Positions 45,730 to 57,330 of a DNA stretch of 64,000 nucleotides are shown in pieces (position 1 is the stretch's first letter; the number at the start of each line of letters is the position of its first letter). Location of the stretch: assembly GCA_014871385.1 (NCBI GenBank), contig CM026426.1, forward strand, positions 71,638,756 to 71,702,755. The letters run 5' to 3'. The notes under the pieces were generated by a model that saw nothing but the letters and a program-made list of their open reading frames with translations, was not told the origin of the DNA and ran no database searches. A program made the position numbers and the translations under genes. Source of the DNA: Ceratodon purpureus (taxonomy: Eukaryota; Streptophyta; Bryopsida; Pseudoditrichales; Ditrichaceae).

Positions 45730-48700
45730 TGAAAGAAAAAAAAGTGGTTTTAAAGGAACACATACAAATAATATAGAATTTTTTAGTGATTCAATAAACT
45801 AAGCATGTAAATGCATAATGAATGTAGATTTTGATGAAAAAAATTTTAAAAAAAAAAAAATGAAATAAAAGAAATGTAAGCATTCAAAATTTGGAATAGA
45901 GTAGAGAAGATGGAGGTAAGAAACATTGGATATTTAAAAACAAAATTATAATTGATACTTGAATGTTTTTAGTCCTGCGCAAAGTTAAATAATTCGAGTT
46001 TGATGCACGAATTAAAAAGCAGGAAAAGAAAAAAGTACTGAAAACAAATTAAATTAAATAGAATGGTGAACAACTTTAAAATATATTGTAGACATTATAA
46101 CTTCTAAAGGAACAGAAGCATTTAAAAATATTATTGTTATCAACTAAATCTTTGAAGCCTTTATTCATCATAACTGTTTAAAAAGAGCTCTTTTTCAAAA
46201 GATGGTAGATTCTGCAGAAACGGAGTTTTTTAAAATGAATCTATCTTTGTAATTGTGAAAATGTTTTCCAGTATGTTCATAAAACAAAATTTAAGTATAA
46301 TAATACAGAAACCTTTTACAAATGCGTAATACATATTCTTAGAAAAGACTTAAGAATGATATTGGAACTATTTGAACCTGGCCAAATTTTAAAAAAACCA
46401 CTTTCCTAACATTTAAATATAAAAAGTCAATCAAATGCTTTAAAAATTTCAATTTAGAAAATAGGAAAATTTTTATGAAATCCTATTGCATAAAAAATAT
46501 AGAACCATATGAATTTTGAAGCAAAAAAGAATTCACTGAAATAAAATTTAAAAAAATATATAATTTTAATTCCAACCAATTAAGTAATGCACGAATAATC
46601 GTGGCATAGCAAAATTTAAAACGTACAATCAAAGAGGAATGATTGTAAGATGTAAGAGGTAAATAAAGAAATTAAAGAAAATCTTCCAAAAATTAATATA
46701 TACATATATAAATAAACTTAATATTTAAGATCTAGATTTAATTGTTATTCCCATTTTAATCATTTAAAAAATTTATTATGATTATTAGTAACTGTATTTG
46801 GTATTTCCATTATTTTTTAATAGAACAGATATGGTGTCGTAGCGCAATTAAAACTAACTCATTATCTGTAAACTTTTCGTCTTTAAAATTTTTATTTATC
46901 GAACTTAGCACTTAACTATTTGAATCCTAAAAAACATGATATATTATTTTCTATGAATCTTAATACATAATTATTAAACATCAGTGAAATAATTTAGAGG
47001 CATTAAGAAATTTTAAAAAGCATTTAATTTTTTAATACGCCAAGCTTGTGGTAATATAAGATTTGTGCTTGTGATGTTATAAGGCCAAAAACATGTTAAT
47101 GAATATTTATTGCATTCTAAACTTAAAAAAAATACTTCATACATATTTTTTTAATTATAATTTTCTAAAGATATATAAAGATTTATAGTTATGTTATTTA
47201 AAACAGTTGCAATTCTGTAAAAAGAACAATAATACATAATATTTCAGTTTAGATTTTATTCTGAAGAAAAAACTTAGATTACATGTCCATGGAATTTGAA
47301 TTTTTTTATTGTCAACATGTAATTCTTTTTTTGTCACCAATAAATGTTCTAATTTAACGGTTATTAGTATCCTAAATATAATTGTAGAACTACAATTTCA
47401 GATCCAAAATAGATGTAATCAAACATTCACAATTAGAATAACATTTCAAAATTAATGCACAAATTAATAATACATACATGAATTCAATGAACTAATTGCA
47501 TATAAGAAGGAATAGCTTCAGCAACTACGGCATTCAGATATTAGATAGTGGCAGTGACTTGGACATTCCAACTGTATTGTTACCACACACCTTAGCTGCA
47601 ACGACCACTTGTTTGAACTCTATAATAAAGAATTTAGAATGACAAGGATAATTAATAATAAAAACACTTCTTCATTATTTTGAGACAATAGATTTCGAAT
47701 GAAATAAACTAGGTTTCAATGCATAATTTCAAAATAAGAAATTAGTCTTACACATCATAAGGCATTAGTGTTTGCTGAAGGTCATTTTGCTCGTCTCTTG
47801 AAAGTTTCTTATCACATTTACAAGTACTTAAAAAATTTGGAGGACCTACATCTGATTGTTCCTTGACAGCAAGTAAGAACATATATTTTTGAAAGATAAT
47901 TAGTAAATAAGAATGGTTAAAAAAATGGAATGGTCTAATTTTTTTAATTATATGTATTGTTGTAGTAGAGCACGAGCAGAGGCTTAGTATTCTGGATATT
48001 CTACATTATTACGTGACCCAAATCAAAGTTTATCACCATCTTTGTGCACCTGTATCTCATTTCCATCTACCATACACTCAGCCACCAAACGTTTGCACTG
48101 CATTTGAAAGTACAAAAGTAAAATATAATCATTACAAATGCATAAATAATTGCCATACTTGTATTTAATTGAAAAAATCTTAATATTATTGTACGAATCA
48201 TTACTTAAAACATTAGGATAAGAGAGTATTGCACGATGATTTATAGAGTATTAAAAAACAATCGTTCTAGCATTTAATGCAATGCAATAATGTCTTGAAT
48301 GAACAACATGTAATAATCATTATATTAAAGTAATTCCTATGAGCCTACATTGGCTTTAATGTTTAAAGGAGCATTCGTAGCAAGTCAAGGGTCCAATGAT
48401 ACTGTGGATCAATGTGACAATGCTGGTTCACTGATGTGCAATTTTGATCACGATGACCTCTCCGAGTCTTCATGAGATCGATAACTGATTGTTCTTCGCA
48501 TTCAATCACTTTCTCCACGTTCCTATTATGGATACCGCTTACATACTTCTTCAACTATTTGTAATACAATGATAAATGAATATATTAAATTTAAATGAGA
48601 AAATTAAAATGAAATTCATAAAGCATTAAAAGAAACATACTATTCACAAAGATTAATTTATTCACAAACAAATCAAATGTTAATTCAAATTAAATTGTGC

Positions 48701-51185
48701 AGCATAGCATTATAAATTCTAAGTTTCACACTCTTAGTAAAGAATTCTCATTTACAAAAAAAATGTTTATTAATGATTATTGCGTTCTTTAATTATAACA
48801 CTTATTATTTACTTTCTGGAACATTTATGTCTATGTTCAAGCTATGAATGCGTGAATTGAATATATCTTTAAAAGAATTCAAAAACAACAAATGTTTTTC
48901 GAATACAAACGTAAGCTAACTTTCACAACTAAAATAATATTTCAAAATCCAAGCACAAATTAATTATATATTCATAAATTCAATAAACTTATTGTTTATA
49001 AAGTAGGAACAGTTTCAGCAACTATGGCATCTAGGTCCTGTAGCAAAGTAAAATAGGAAAATTATGCATTGATATCCGTACTATGATATATGCAGAATTG
49101 TCTGCATATGCAGAATGCCTTCTTGTTACATTTGAAGCGTAAGAAAAAAAACTTGCCAAAATGTTTGTTTCCTGTTTTATAAAGCAACATGTATTATAAA
49201 TAAGTCATACCATTGAATCATATACATATGAAATGAACATTTAAGTTGCTTTGAATATGTAAAGTGTATTTATGTGTTTAATACGTTAAAATATAAGTAA
49301 TGCAGATTGTTAGAATTACATAATTAATAAATTTTTAAATTAAATATGAATTAGTATTGTATTCAGTTAATAACATCACAAGACCCTTAACATCACAAGA
49401 AGCTTATAATACCACAAGCCTGTATTAGAAAAAAATTATATCATTTTCCAAATTTTGAAACGTACTATATAATTTTGTATATACTTGTTGATTTTGTTTT
49501 AATAATTATTCAAAGTATTATAAAATAATTAATCAAATGTGACTGATGTAAAGCATAATTGTGTAAAAAAAATGAATAATAGAATAAATTTCCATAATGA
49601 ATTACTTCAAATACACTACAGCACTTAATTTGTTATAAATAGAAGCTTTGAAGTCCCCATACAATGGATCCTCTAAATTCTATTTTTTTTAATATTTGCT
49701 AGAAAGATAGTATCCTTAAAACTTATACTTAAATTAATTATTATCTTTATACGGTATTTTTTAAATTTTGAAACTTCATTTTTTATTCACATTTAAATTT
49801 TGAAACTTTATTTTTTATTCACATTTAAAGTTTTTTAAAGTTTATTTATTTTAATTCCACATTTTATTTTTGACATTCTTCCATTTAATTTCAACTGTTC
49901 CTTTTTTAGAAAGTCATTAATATCCCACCTTAATTTCTCTATTTTTAATTACTATATGTTTCATCAATTTTCTCTTCAATCCTATCATCAAACGTCCATT
50001 CCTAATTTATAAGCGTCACAAAGAATTAATTTTTTATTTTTTATTTTTTATTTTTATTTTTATTTTTTATTTTTATTTTTATTTTTTTTAAATTTTTATT
50101 TTTTTAATAAGTACTTAATTATTATTCTTTAAGAATTTCATCCCCAACTCTAACGTACAACATTATAAATTCTGAATGTTGCTATTCCTCCTCTTTGGAT
50201 TTCTTTAAATGTTTATTTTTTGTTTTTATAATTTTTTTTAATAAATTTTTTTTCACCTTTTCGTCCATATGTTATTTTACATTCTAATTGCTTATATTCC
50301 TTTTTTTTTCCCTTTTTTAAAAAGAAATTCTGGATTTTTAAAACCTTTTTATGTTAGTTTTAATAATTTGAAGAAATTTTCTTTTCCTAGTCTTCCTTCC
50401 TATCTTTTAGATTTGGAATTCTTACATTACTCTTCGTGTTTTTTTTTTTTATTTAAATTGTACAAAATAAAAAACTACATATTTAATTCATTTATTTATT
50501 TATTGAATTGAATAATCGGAATTCCATTTCATTAAAGAATATGCCACTTCAAGAATTTCATCAACCATATAATCGATTTATATTAAATAGATTGCAATAA
50601 TTTAACTCTTGCACCATCAATTTGTAAATAGTGCAAAATTTATATGTTAGTATATGAAATAATAGTCTATGTTCAAGTCAATGTTTGAAGTGGAAGTCTC
50701 ATAAAGATTCCTTGGAATTTACTCATATTGAACATAGATGTTGAATAGTTATTTAAATTGTTCTTTTATTTAAAGGTGTTTACGTAATTGTCAACCATTG
50801 TAATACAATGGTTTCAAGATTTCACCAATTTCCATTAATTTTTAATATTTTCCATCAAATTTGTAATATTACTTGGTATCCAATTTGAAAAGCGTCATTA
50901 CATTAGAAGTTGTTTACAAAAGCCAATCTTTAAAAGACATAATCCAGGTTATTAATTTATAAACATTCAAATACTTAAAGCTAATTAAATTTAAGTTTTG
51001 TTTGAGGCATCAATTGAAACATTATATAAATAGAAGAATTTCCGAATACCATTGCATACTTCTAACAAAGAAGTACATTTCAAACAAAGAACTATATTTA
51101 AAACATGATTTTTGATTTATAACATGTATGTATAATTCTGGAGGAAATTTTTTTTCTTTAGTCAAAAAAAGAATGTCGTAGTAGA
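44150..51185. other. AT-rich central region of Element 2, no clear gene
   Basis: From about 44500 to 51180 the sequence is very AT-rich and without intact coding frames. It includes two (TA)n tracts (about 45417-45469 and 45661-45726) and a TTTTTATTTT run near 50030-50110. A pair of ~150 bp direct repeats at 47390-47550 and 48890-49035 share TTTCACAACT/ATTCACAATT, CAGCAACTA(C/T)GGCAT and neighbouring sequence. A diverged copy of the Element 2 end (TTATTTTGAGACAATAG) lies near 47674-47690. It may be nested old insertions between the two divergent genes. Confidence 0.5.
47750..48556 (-). pseudogene. Possible decayed spliced gene fragment, family unknown
   Basis: Three short coding-like segments on the minus strand are preceded by acceptor-like sites: 48556-48363 (KKYVSGIHNRNVEK, CTSVNQHCHIDPQYHW), 48099 to about 48030 (CKRLVAECMVDGNE, VHKDGDKL) and about 47868-47750 (SDVGPPNFLSTCKCDKKLS). 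They stand out as more protein-like than their AT-rich surroundings. I recognise no family, and the exon order does not join into one clean frame. Confidence 0.25.
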
Positions 51186-51968
51186 AGTTGTTATTTAAAA
51201 ATAATGATTTCCATTTAATGCCCGGGGCCAACGATGGGCCCGTTCAGAGGGCCGGGTTCGGGATAATGGGGCCCGTGCTGACGTGGAAGTCTCGGGGGTC
51301 GAGGACATCGTCTCCACCTTCTCGTCTTTCCCGCTTCGTGTCTCCTCCAGTTGCGTTGTTGTATGTTTTGATGCTCCATGCGGGGGGACGCTGCTGATGT
51401 TGTTGTTGTTCACATTTCTTTCCGTGCATTGAGTTTATTGCTCTCCCCGTTGTGTCCTACGGATTAGGGTATGGAGTAGATTACTGAGGAGCTGCGTTCG
51501 AGTGAAGGGAGGTACTCTGCCGGGCTGCGGTTCTAGGGTTTACAGGATTGCGTTTACAGTTCCGTCGTGGGAGACTTTCTCTACTACGGAGGTCGGCGGG
51601 GGTGCAGAGAGGAGGGGCAGAGAAGCCCGTGCTGAGTCTACTGCTTTTGTTTACTTTGGGTGCCGTTCAATCTGGGAGCGATGGCTGCGCAGATGAGTAC
51701 GCGGTGATCGGCTTTGCGTTTGCGTGTGTCCTCGCGACGAAGTGCACAGGAGTTGTGGGTCGGAGGTTTGCTCAAACAAGTACAGGAATCAAACGAGGTG
51801 CGTCACTTCAACATCCGTTGCTGTTTTTCCTTTCTTCATGTGAATATTTTCGGTGTTCTATCAGTGTTGCATTTGACTGTGTTGAGCGGACTATGGTTCA
51901 GGCTGACTGTGGACGTCGTGGAGTTCCGCAGTTTTTGCTCACGGTTTTCAACATCGTCAAGTTCGAGG
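51186..51968 (+). promoter_or_regulatory. GC-rich presumed promoter and 5' exon of the ParB/methyltransferase-type gene
   Basis: Composition switches abruptly from AT-rich to GC-rich at about 51219. GATTAGGG and CTAGGGTTTACAGG telo-box-like motifs occur near 51463 and 51531. A donor-like GTTCGAGG-GTAAGC ends the block at about 51968, and a good acceptor (TATGTGTACAG) precedes the coding exon at 53698. A 1.7 kb 5' UTR intron would carry palindrome cluster II. The ORFs inside (51548-51982 and others) have no recognisable motif. Confidence 0.4.
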
Positions 51969-52713
51969 GTAAGCTTCCCTAAAACCCTGAACCCTAATTT
52001 TGCGTCTCCGGAGTGAATGCACCGTTTCGTTATATTTTTTTAAAGATACTCTTGCATCTGCCGAAGTAGAAATTCATTTCAGCATGATTAATGTTCTCTT
52101 TGTAAATTGTTTGGTTCTGTGCATCGAGTCGTTGAGTAAGAGAATGCTTGATTTTGATCTGCCTCTTTGTGCATTCAATTAAATCTGACATGCATTGGGT
52201 CGTCGTTTCTTGCATGCCTGCAATTGCAATACAGTTTTTATAGAGACACTACTGGAATACATAGGTTCAATGTGCGGAGCTCCTGGTTGTTAATTATCGT
52301 AGGTGTTGGAGTTGGAAGCGCTGTTCAGAAATCATTAGCATATTCCATTCAGAGGAGAAAGTAGTGCAGTTGGGGGTCTCCATATACTTTTGAGGTACGT
52401 CAGAAAAATTACCGAAGTCGATCACGGAATGGTTTAGATGCTTGCAATCTAGATGAGCAATACAATTTCTGAGGATTATAGACTACAAAGGAATACATAG
52501 GACACTGCACATCATTGCTGTTTCTATGCCGACCTCTATGTTATCTTTAGATACCGAGCAAAACTATCTTCAATGGAAAACATGGCACATACTTACATAT
52601 CCGATAAGAACAATTGCATACAAAAACAATGTCGAAGAATAACTTGATATTGGGTACACTGACGTCTTAGCGAGGTGTATTACGATTTTCCATAAGAGGT
52701 AACCTGACCTAAA

Positions 52714-53640
52714 TTATCCTCGAGTCGAGGATACTGGATTCGGCGGAGAGTAGTCTTCAGTATCCGGAACAGTAACCTAATTTATCCTCGAGTCGAGGAT
52801 ACTGGATTTGGCGGAGAGTAGTCTTCAGTATCCGGAACTGTAACCTAATTTATCCTCGAGTCGAAGATAACAAAGATGCTATAGTTGAGTTTGAGCTTAC
52901 TTAGAATGTGAACTAAATTCTCCTTGAGTCAAGGATAAGAAAACCAATTTCCTCATTTTTGTCAGAAAATGTTATCATTTGATTTTAAACCTACAACTGT
53001 CCTCTCTAAATCGAAATCACCCAACCAGAAATTAAAATCTATCCTCGAGTCGAGGATATCCCACGACACATATTATTTGTAAAAAAGTGTACACGACACA
53101 GAGTGAAGAATTATAAATCATGGTGTGCAGCAATTTCCTACAGAAATGAAAGAATTGTCAAAAAGATAGGAACTGAAAAACACCAACGTTACATTCTCAT
53201 GTTGGTCATGACTCGAATCTTTGTAACATCATCCTCGACGAGAGGATAATCCAAAATTATACAATCAGTGAAGAAATTTATCAACAGACTTGAAAGTAGG
53301 TTCGGTAAAATGATGTCCTATCTTCGCTGACCGTCCTAACCAAACCGAATCTTGTGAAAACATTCAGTTAGGGAACGTTTATTCCTTGGAGCAACAGACA
53401 TGTCTAGAAGAGTTCATAAGTTAGACGTTTGATACAATAGTAAGACAGTTAAATTAGCATTAAGAAAGAGGTGAACAATGAGCAATAAAAACCTTTAACT
53501 GATATTGCTATCCTCGACTCGAGGATAGCTGAAACATCTTTCCACACATAGAATCATGTCTCTGGTCACTCAATCAGTTCTAATCAATAGAAGCGTTTCC
53601 ATCACAAAATTGTAGCATTATATCCTCGAGTCGAGGATAT
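52714..53640. repeat. Palindrome cluster II: eight to nine 21 bp palindromes upstream of the ParB/methyltransferase-type gene
   Basis: Same unit as cluster I. Copies: 52714-52734, 52782-52802, 52850-52870, 52918-52938 (degraded), 53039-53059, 53229-53249 (degraded), 53508-53528 (perfect, C/G outer pair) and 53620-53640 (perfect, ATATCC/GGATAT). The first three, and the start of the fourth, are spaced exactly 68 bp apart. The tandem spacer includes CGGAGAGTAGTCTTCAGTAT. The last copy ends 66 bp before the start codon at 53707, inside the presumed 5' UTR intron. Confidence 0.9.
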
Positions 53641-55225
53641 GAAGTCAAGGATTTCAAGTCGATTAATAGGTGCTAATTATAATTGTTATGTGTACAGGAA
53701 CTAGGCATGGAGGAAGACGATGGTTACGACTATGGAGGTAGCGCACCGTTTTTGGCAGAGTTTGAAAACCCGTACTCAGACAGACCATTTATTGAGGATG
53801 GAGCAATTAATTACGGGAAACTGTGGAGGTTCTCTGACTGTGTTCATAGTTGGACGTTAGCTCCATGTCGGCTGAAGAACTACGTCTACTTGCTCCACAG
53901 GGAGAAGGACACGGCACCCTTTCTATCTCTCCGTATTGATGAGAAGGTTACAATAATTGAGACGTTTCCCCCTGACCATATTGGCATTACTCTATCAGCA
54001 ATGTTTGAGGATGAAGCCATGAACGGACATATTCACACAATCATTGTGAAGATTGGAGAGGACTGCGGACCTCAATTCGACATACATGGTCTACTTAAGA
54101 AACTTACAGGACCTCCTCTTGAGACTCTACGTCCTGAATTAGAGAAGCATCACTTACCTTGGTTGAGAACAAGTCCTGGAGGTGTTTATCGGAGAATCTC
54201 ATCCATATATCGAACATTGATGGAGTGGGCCGATAACGTGCCGAAGAGTGTCCCGGTCCTGAGTAGAAGAAACCGACAACTTGACGCAGGCTCGGGAAAA
54301 GACATCTCTCCATTAGGGACACAAGGGAGCCAAACTATGGATAACTCGAACCCCGCCTTGCCAGCCGCGGCAAGGAAGCGAAAAGCTGTAAATGAGAAGT
54401 CATCCGATCGAGAGGAGAAACGTCCGAAATCCACTGGTGGCGGATCAAGCTCTGCTTCAGGCCTCACACAAGTCGATCGAAGTAAAGGGAAGAAAGCTGT
54501 TCTTGTTCCAGAGTTTGAGAAGTATGCGAAGCTCCAATCCGACTTCTGGATTGACTGCAAGGAATGTTACGTTTTTGGGCAGCAGTCATATAGCGTAGAT
54601 ATTAACCAGTGTGTTTTGGCAAAAGATGAATACATCATCCGCCGCCTTCAGAGGGAGATAGTAGAAAGCGTTAAGATGCAGTTAATACAAATTGGACACC
54701 AAGAGCAACGCCAGAAAGTGTGCTTGACACCAGTGGACAAAGATGGTCATCTATTGAAGAAAAAGCCTTCTAGTTGGGAAGAAATTAAGAATGGCCGCTT
54801 CATGATTATCAACGGCCAACACAACATTACCGCCTCAGCAGAGCTACAAGTAGGGGGATGTGGAGAGTCTCGGAAGAAGGAGCTACAATTCTGGGATGCC
54901 TACATTGTTTGGACACTGGATGCAGCAAAGCTAACACAAATATCACGATTCTATAATTCCGCCAATCACTTGGAACATGTTCAGCCCACATGGGAATGGC
55001 AACTGATTGCTGGACGCAGAATATGGAACGTCTGGAAGCGACCGAGTGATAAGGAGAACGAAAATGAACGACGCAAAAATGAATCAGTTTTTAATCCGGT
55101 TGACTATGCGGTAAGTGCCCTGAACTATTGCCTTCTTAAAATGATTTTTTTTTCAAGGGAGGTAAGGTAGTTCGTTCTAAGTAGAAGTAGCAGTGTTTCC
55201 ATTCTTTCTAACGATGTAGATATAA

Positions 55226-55378
55226 TTATCCTCCGGTCGAAGATATTTCAGCTTCATAGGGCCAGGGTTGTGCAAATATGAATTTTTCAGATGTATGACC
55301 TCCAAGAAAATAAGTACTAGGACGTATAATATATTTGCTGCATATTGTACTTTGCTATTATCCTCGTGTCAAAGATAA
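55226..55378. repeat. Two degraded palindromes inside intron after the ParB-like exon
   Basis: 55226-55246 (TTATCCTCCGGTCGAAGATA) and 55358-55378 (TTATCCTCGTGTCAAAGATA) are diverged copies of the Element 2 palindrome, both within the intron that begins at 55111. Confidence 0.75.
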
Positions 55379-57058
55379 GTCTGTGATGTATTTTGTGTTA
55401 CTTTGTGTCAAGTTATACAATGTCTAATAGGGATTTTCTAACAAAACAAAGGTGTGCGTTGGTAATGAAACAGAGGTTTACACAGGCAATAATTAGTCGA
55501 TTCCAGGCGATTAATCCAAATAAAGACGGAAAGAGCGTGGTCTCTCATTCAGATCTGAAGAGTGAAATCCAGATGATCACTCTGGAAGACGAGCATTTTG
55601 CTATGTAGCAAGAATTCATAGAGAGACACCACACCGGCGATCTTGTCAATCCAGACATAGGTAAATTATATAAAGAGAAAGACGGATTCAAGCTTAATCC
55701 CAGATTCTACCTAAATCGGGAGTTCTTCAAACACTTTGGCCATTTCACAGACGCAGATTTCAAGGTATACGTCCAGCACCTTCTTGGACGCACACCGGGT
55801 TGGACCCAGGTGTACCCAAAAGTCACAGTCTTCAAGGCCGCGGATGTCCATCCTTCACACCACACTAGCCACGAGTGAGTGGAGAGGAGAAAGCGCAAAC
55901 GCATCGTCGTAGAGGAGCTCGTGGACATTAATAGAGAGCTCAGCAATCTGCTAGCGAAAGACGGATCAGTCGATGCTGAAGAGTGGAAGAAGTGGAAAAG
56001 GTCCCACAGATTTTCAAGCGGGACATATAGCAGCCTTCTCTACCTGCCTGGTAGAGAATATTTCTCAAAAAGATTGACAAACGAAGGAAAGAAGAAACGG
56101 GCTCAAGATTATGTGGAGAAGTTCCCATTCGTTTTGCCTTTCTTCCAGAATTTCCTGCGTATGAAATCCAATTTGCCCGAACGGTCGAGGAAGTGTAGAC
56201 TAAGGACTCAGAATAGTGTGTCCCTTTCTCTCGGGAAGAACTGGACCTACAATGACTCCAGGTTTCTAGGTCTTGCAGTCATGGATCTAAGGCATTGTCC
56301 TGTAGGAGAAGAATCAGAGGAGGGAAGTAACAAGACTGAGCTCTCCTCGTACGTTGATAGAATGGTTAAGAAGCTGGCGGAGCCATCGTTCATGGATCCT
56401 TCTGTTTGGATATGGATCTTTCGCAACGAAGATGGGGTAATAAGGGGCGCACAGGTGGCGAAGTAAATGTTTCCCGGGTACGAAGCCTTGCATTCTATTT
56501 ACAAATCTTCAAAGAATGAGAGGCTGTATGGTGCAAAAACACGTGCCGCACCAGTGAATGTGTACCTTCTATTTCTCCTCAAACTTGGAGATAAGCGGGC
56601 AAGTTCTCTTCGGCAGAATGTGAAGAAAAGGTTCACGGTACCGAACGAAATTGATTACTACTCTGACTATGGGGGATATAATGAAGTTAAGTACCGGTTG
56701 TTTGCTTCGGAGCTTCGGATTGAGTTCTATTTTGAAATCCTGCGACTTTTCAGCACAAGCGGAGAGAATGTCCTCGGCATACACACGGGCTCAAAGTTTA
56801 TGATTGCGGCCATGGTAAGTATTCGATCAGTCTCACATTTGTCTCTTTCTGTTTTCATGGTTCTTGGATAGTATTTGTTTAAGATATTGGCATTCTCTTC
56901 TTGTTTTTCATGTTCCAATACGCGTACATTATTCTATGATGCTCCGATGCGCATACACTATTATATCATATTACAGTATCCGCAGTCTTTCTTATCATTT
57001 ATAATAAACGATTGAGTTTTAGGTGACATAGCTTATATATTTAAATTGGTCAAACTCA

Positions 57059-57330
57059 TTTTCTTCGAGTCGAGGATATGTTTGTCAGCATAGTTGGAGC
57101 AGCCACCAACCTTAGCGGAGGTTCTGACTGGACAGGACAGCCTACTTGTTCGCTTACTAGTGGTCGTTTCATGGTGGACTGGATGGAAGTGATTATCCTC
57201 GATTCGAGGATATAGTCATGGATTTGAGAGGGTTCATAAACTTGTGCTCAATGAAGCTGTTATTGGATCACTCTGAATTCAGGAAGTCTTTATATTACAC
57301 TAAATCATTGTATCCCCGAGTCGAGGATTG
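57059..57330. repeat. Three palindromes inside the methyltransferase-domain intron
   Basis: 57059-57079 (left arm degraded, right arm TCGAGGATAT intact), 57193-57213 (TTATCCTCGATTCGAGGATA, nearly perfect) and 57310-57330 (GTATCCCCGAGTCGAGGATT). All lie between the donor at 56815 and the next coding segment near 57400. Confidence 0.8.

Noticed and set aside
51548..52016. Overlapping plus-strand ORFs in the GC-rich block
   Set aside because: Two frames are open in parallel as expected from GC-rich sequence; the block fits a promoter and 5' exon better than a protein.
43106..53640. Palindrome clusters as a CRISPR-like array
   Set aside because: Spacing is irregular except for one 68 bp tandem whose spacers are themselves identical, spacers are not unique, no Cas-like gene is present and the setting is a eukaryotic nuclear transposon.
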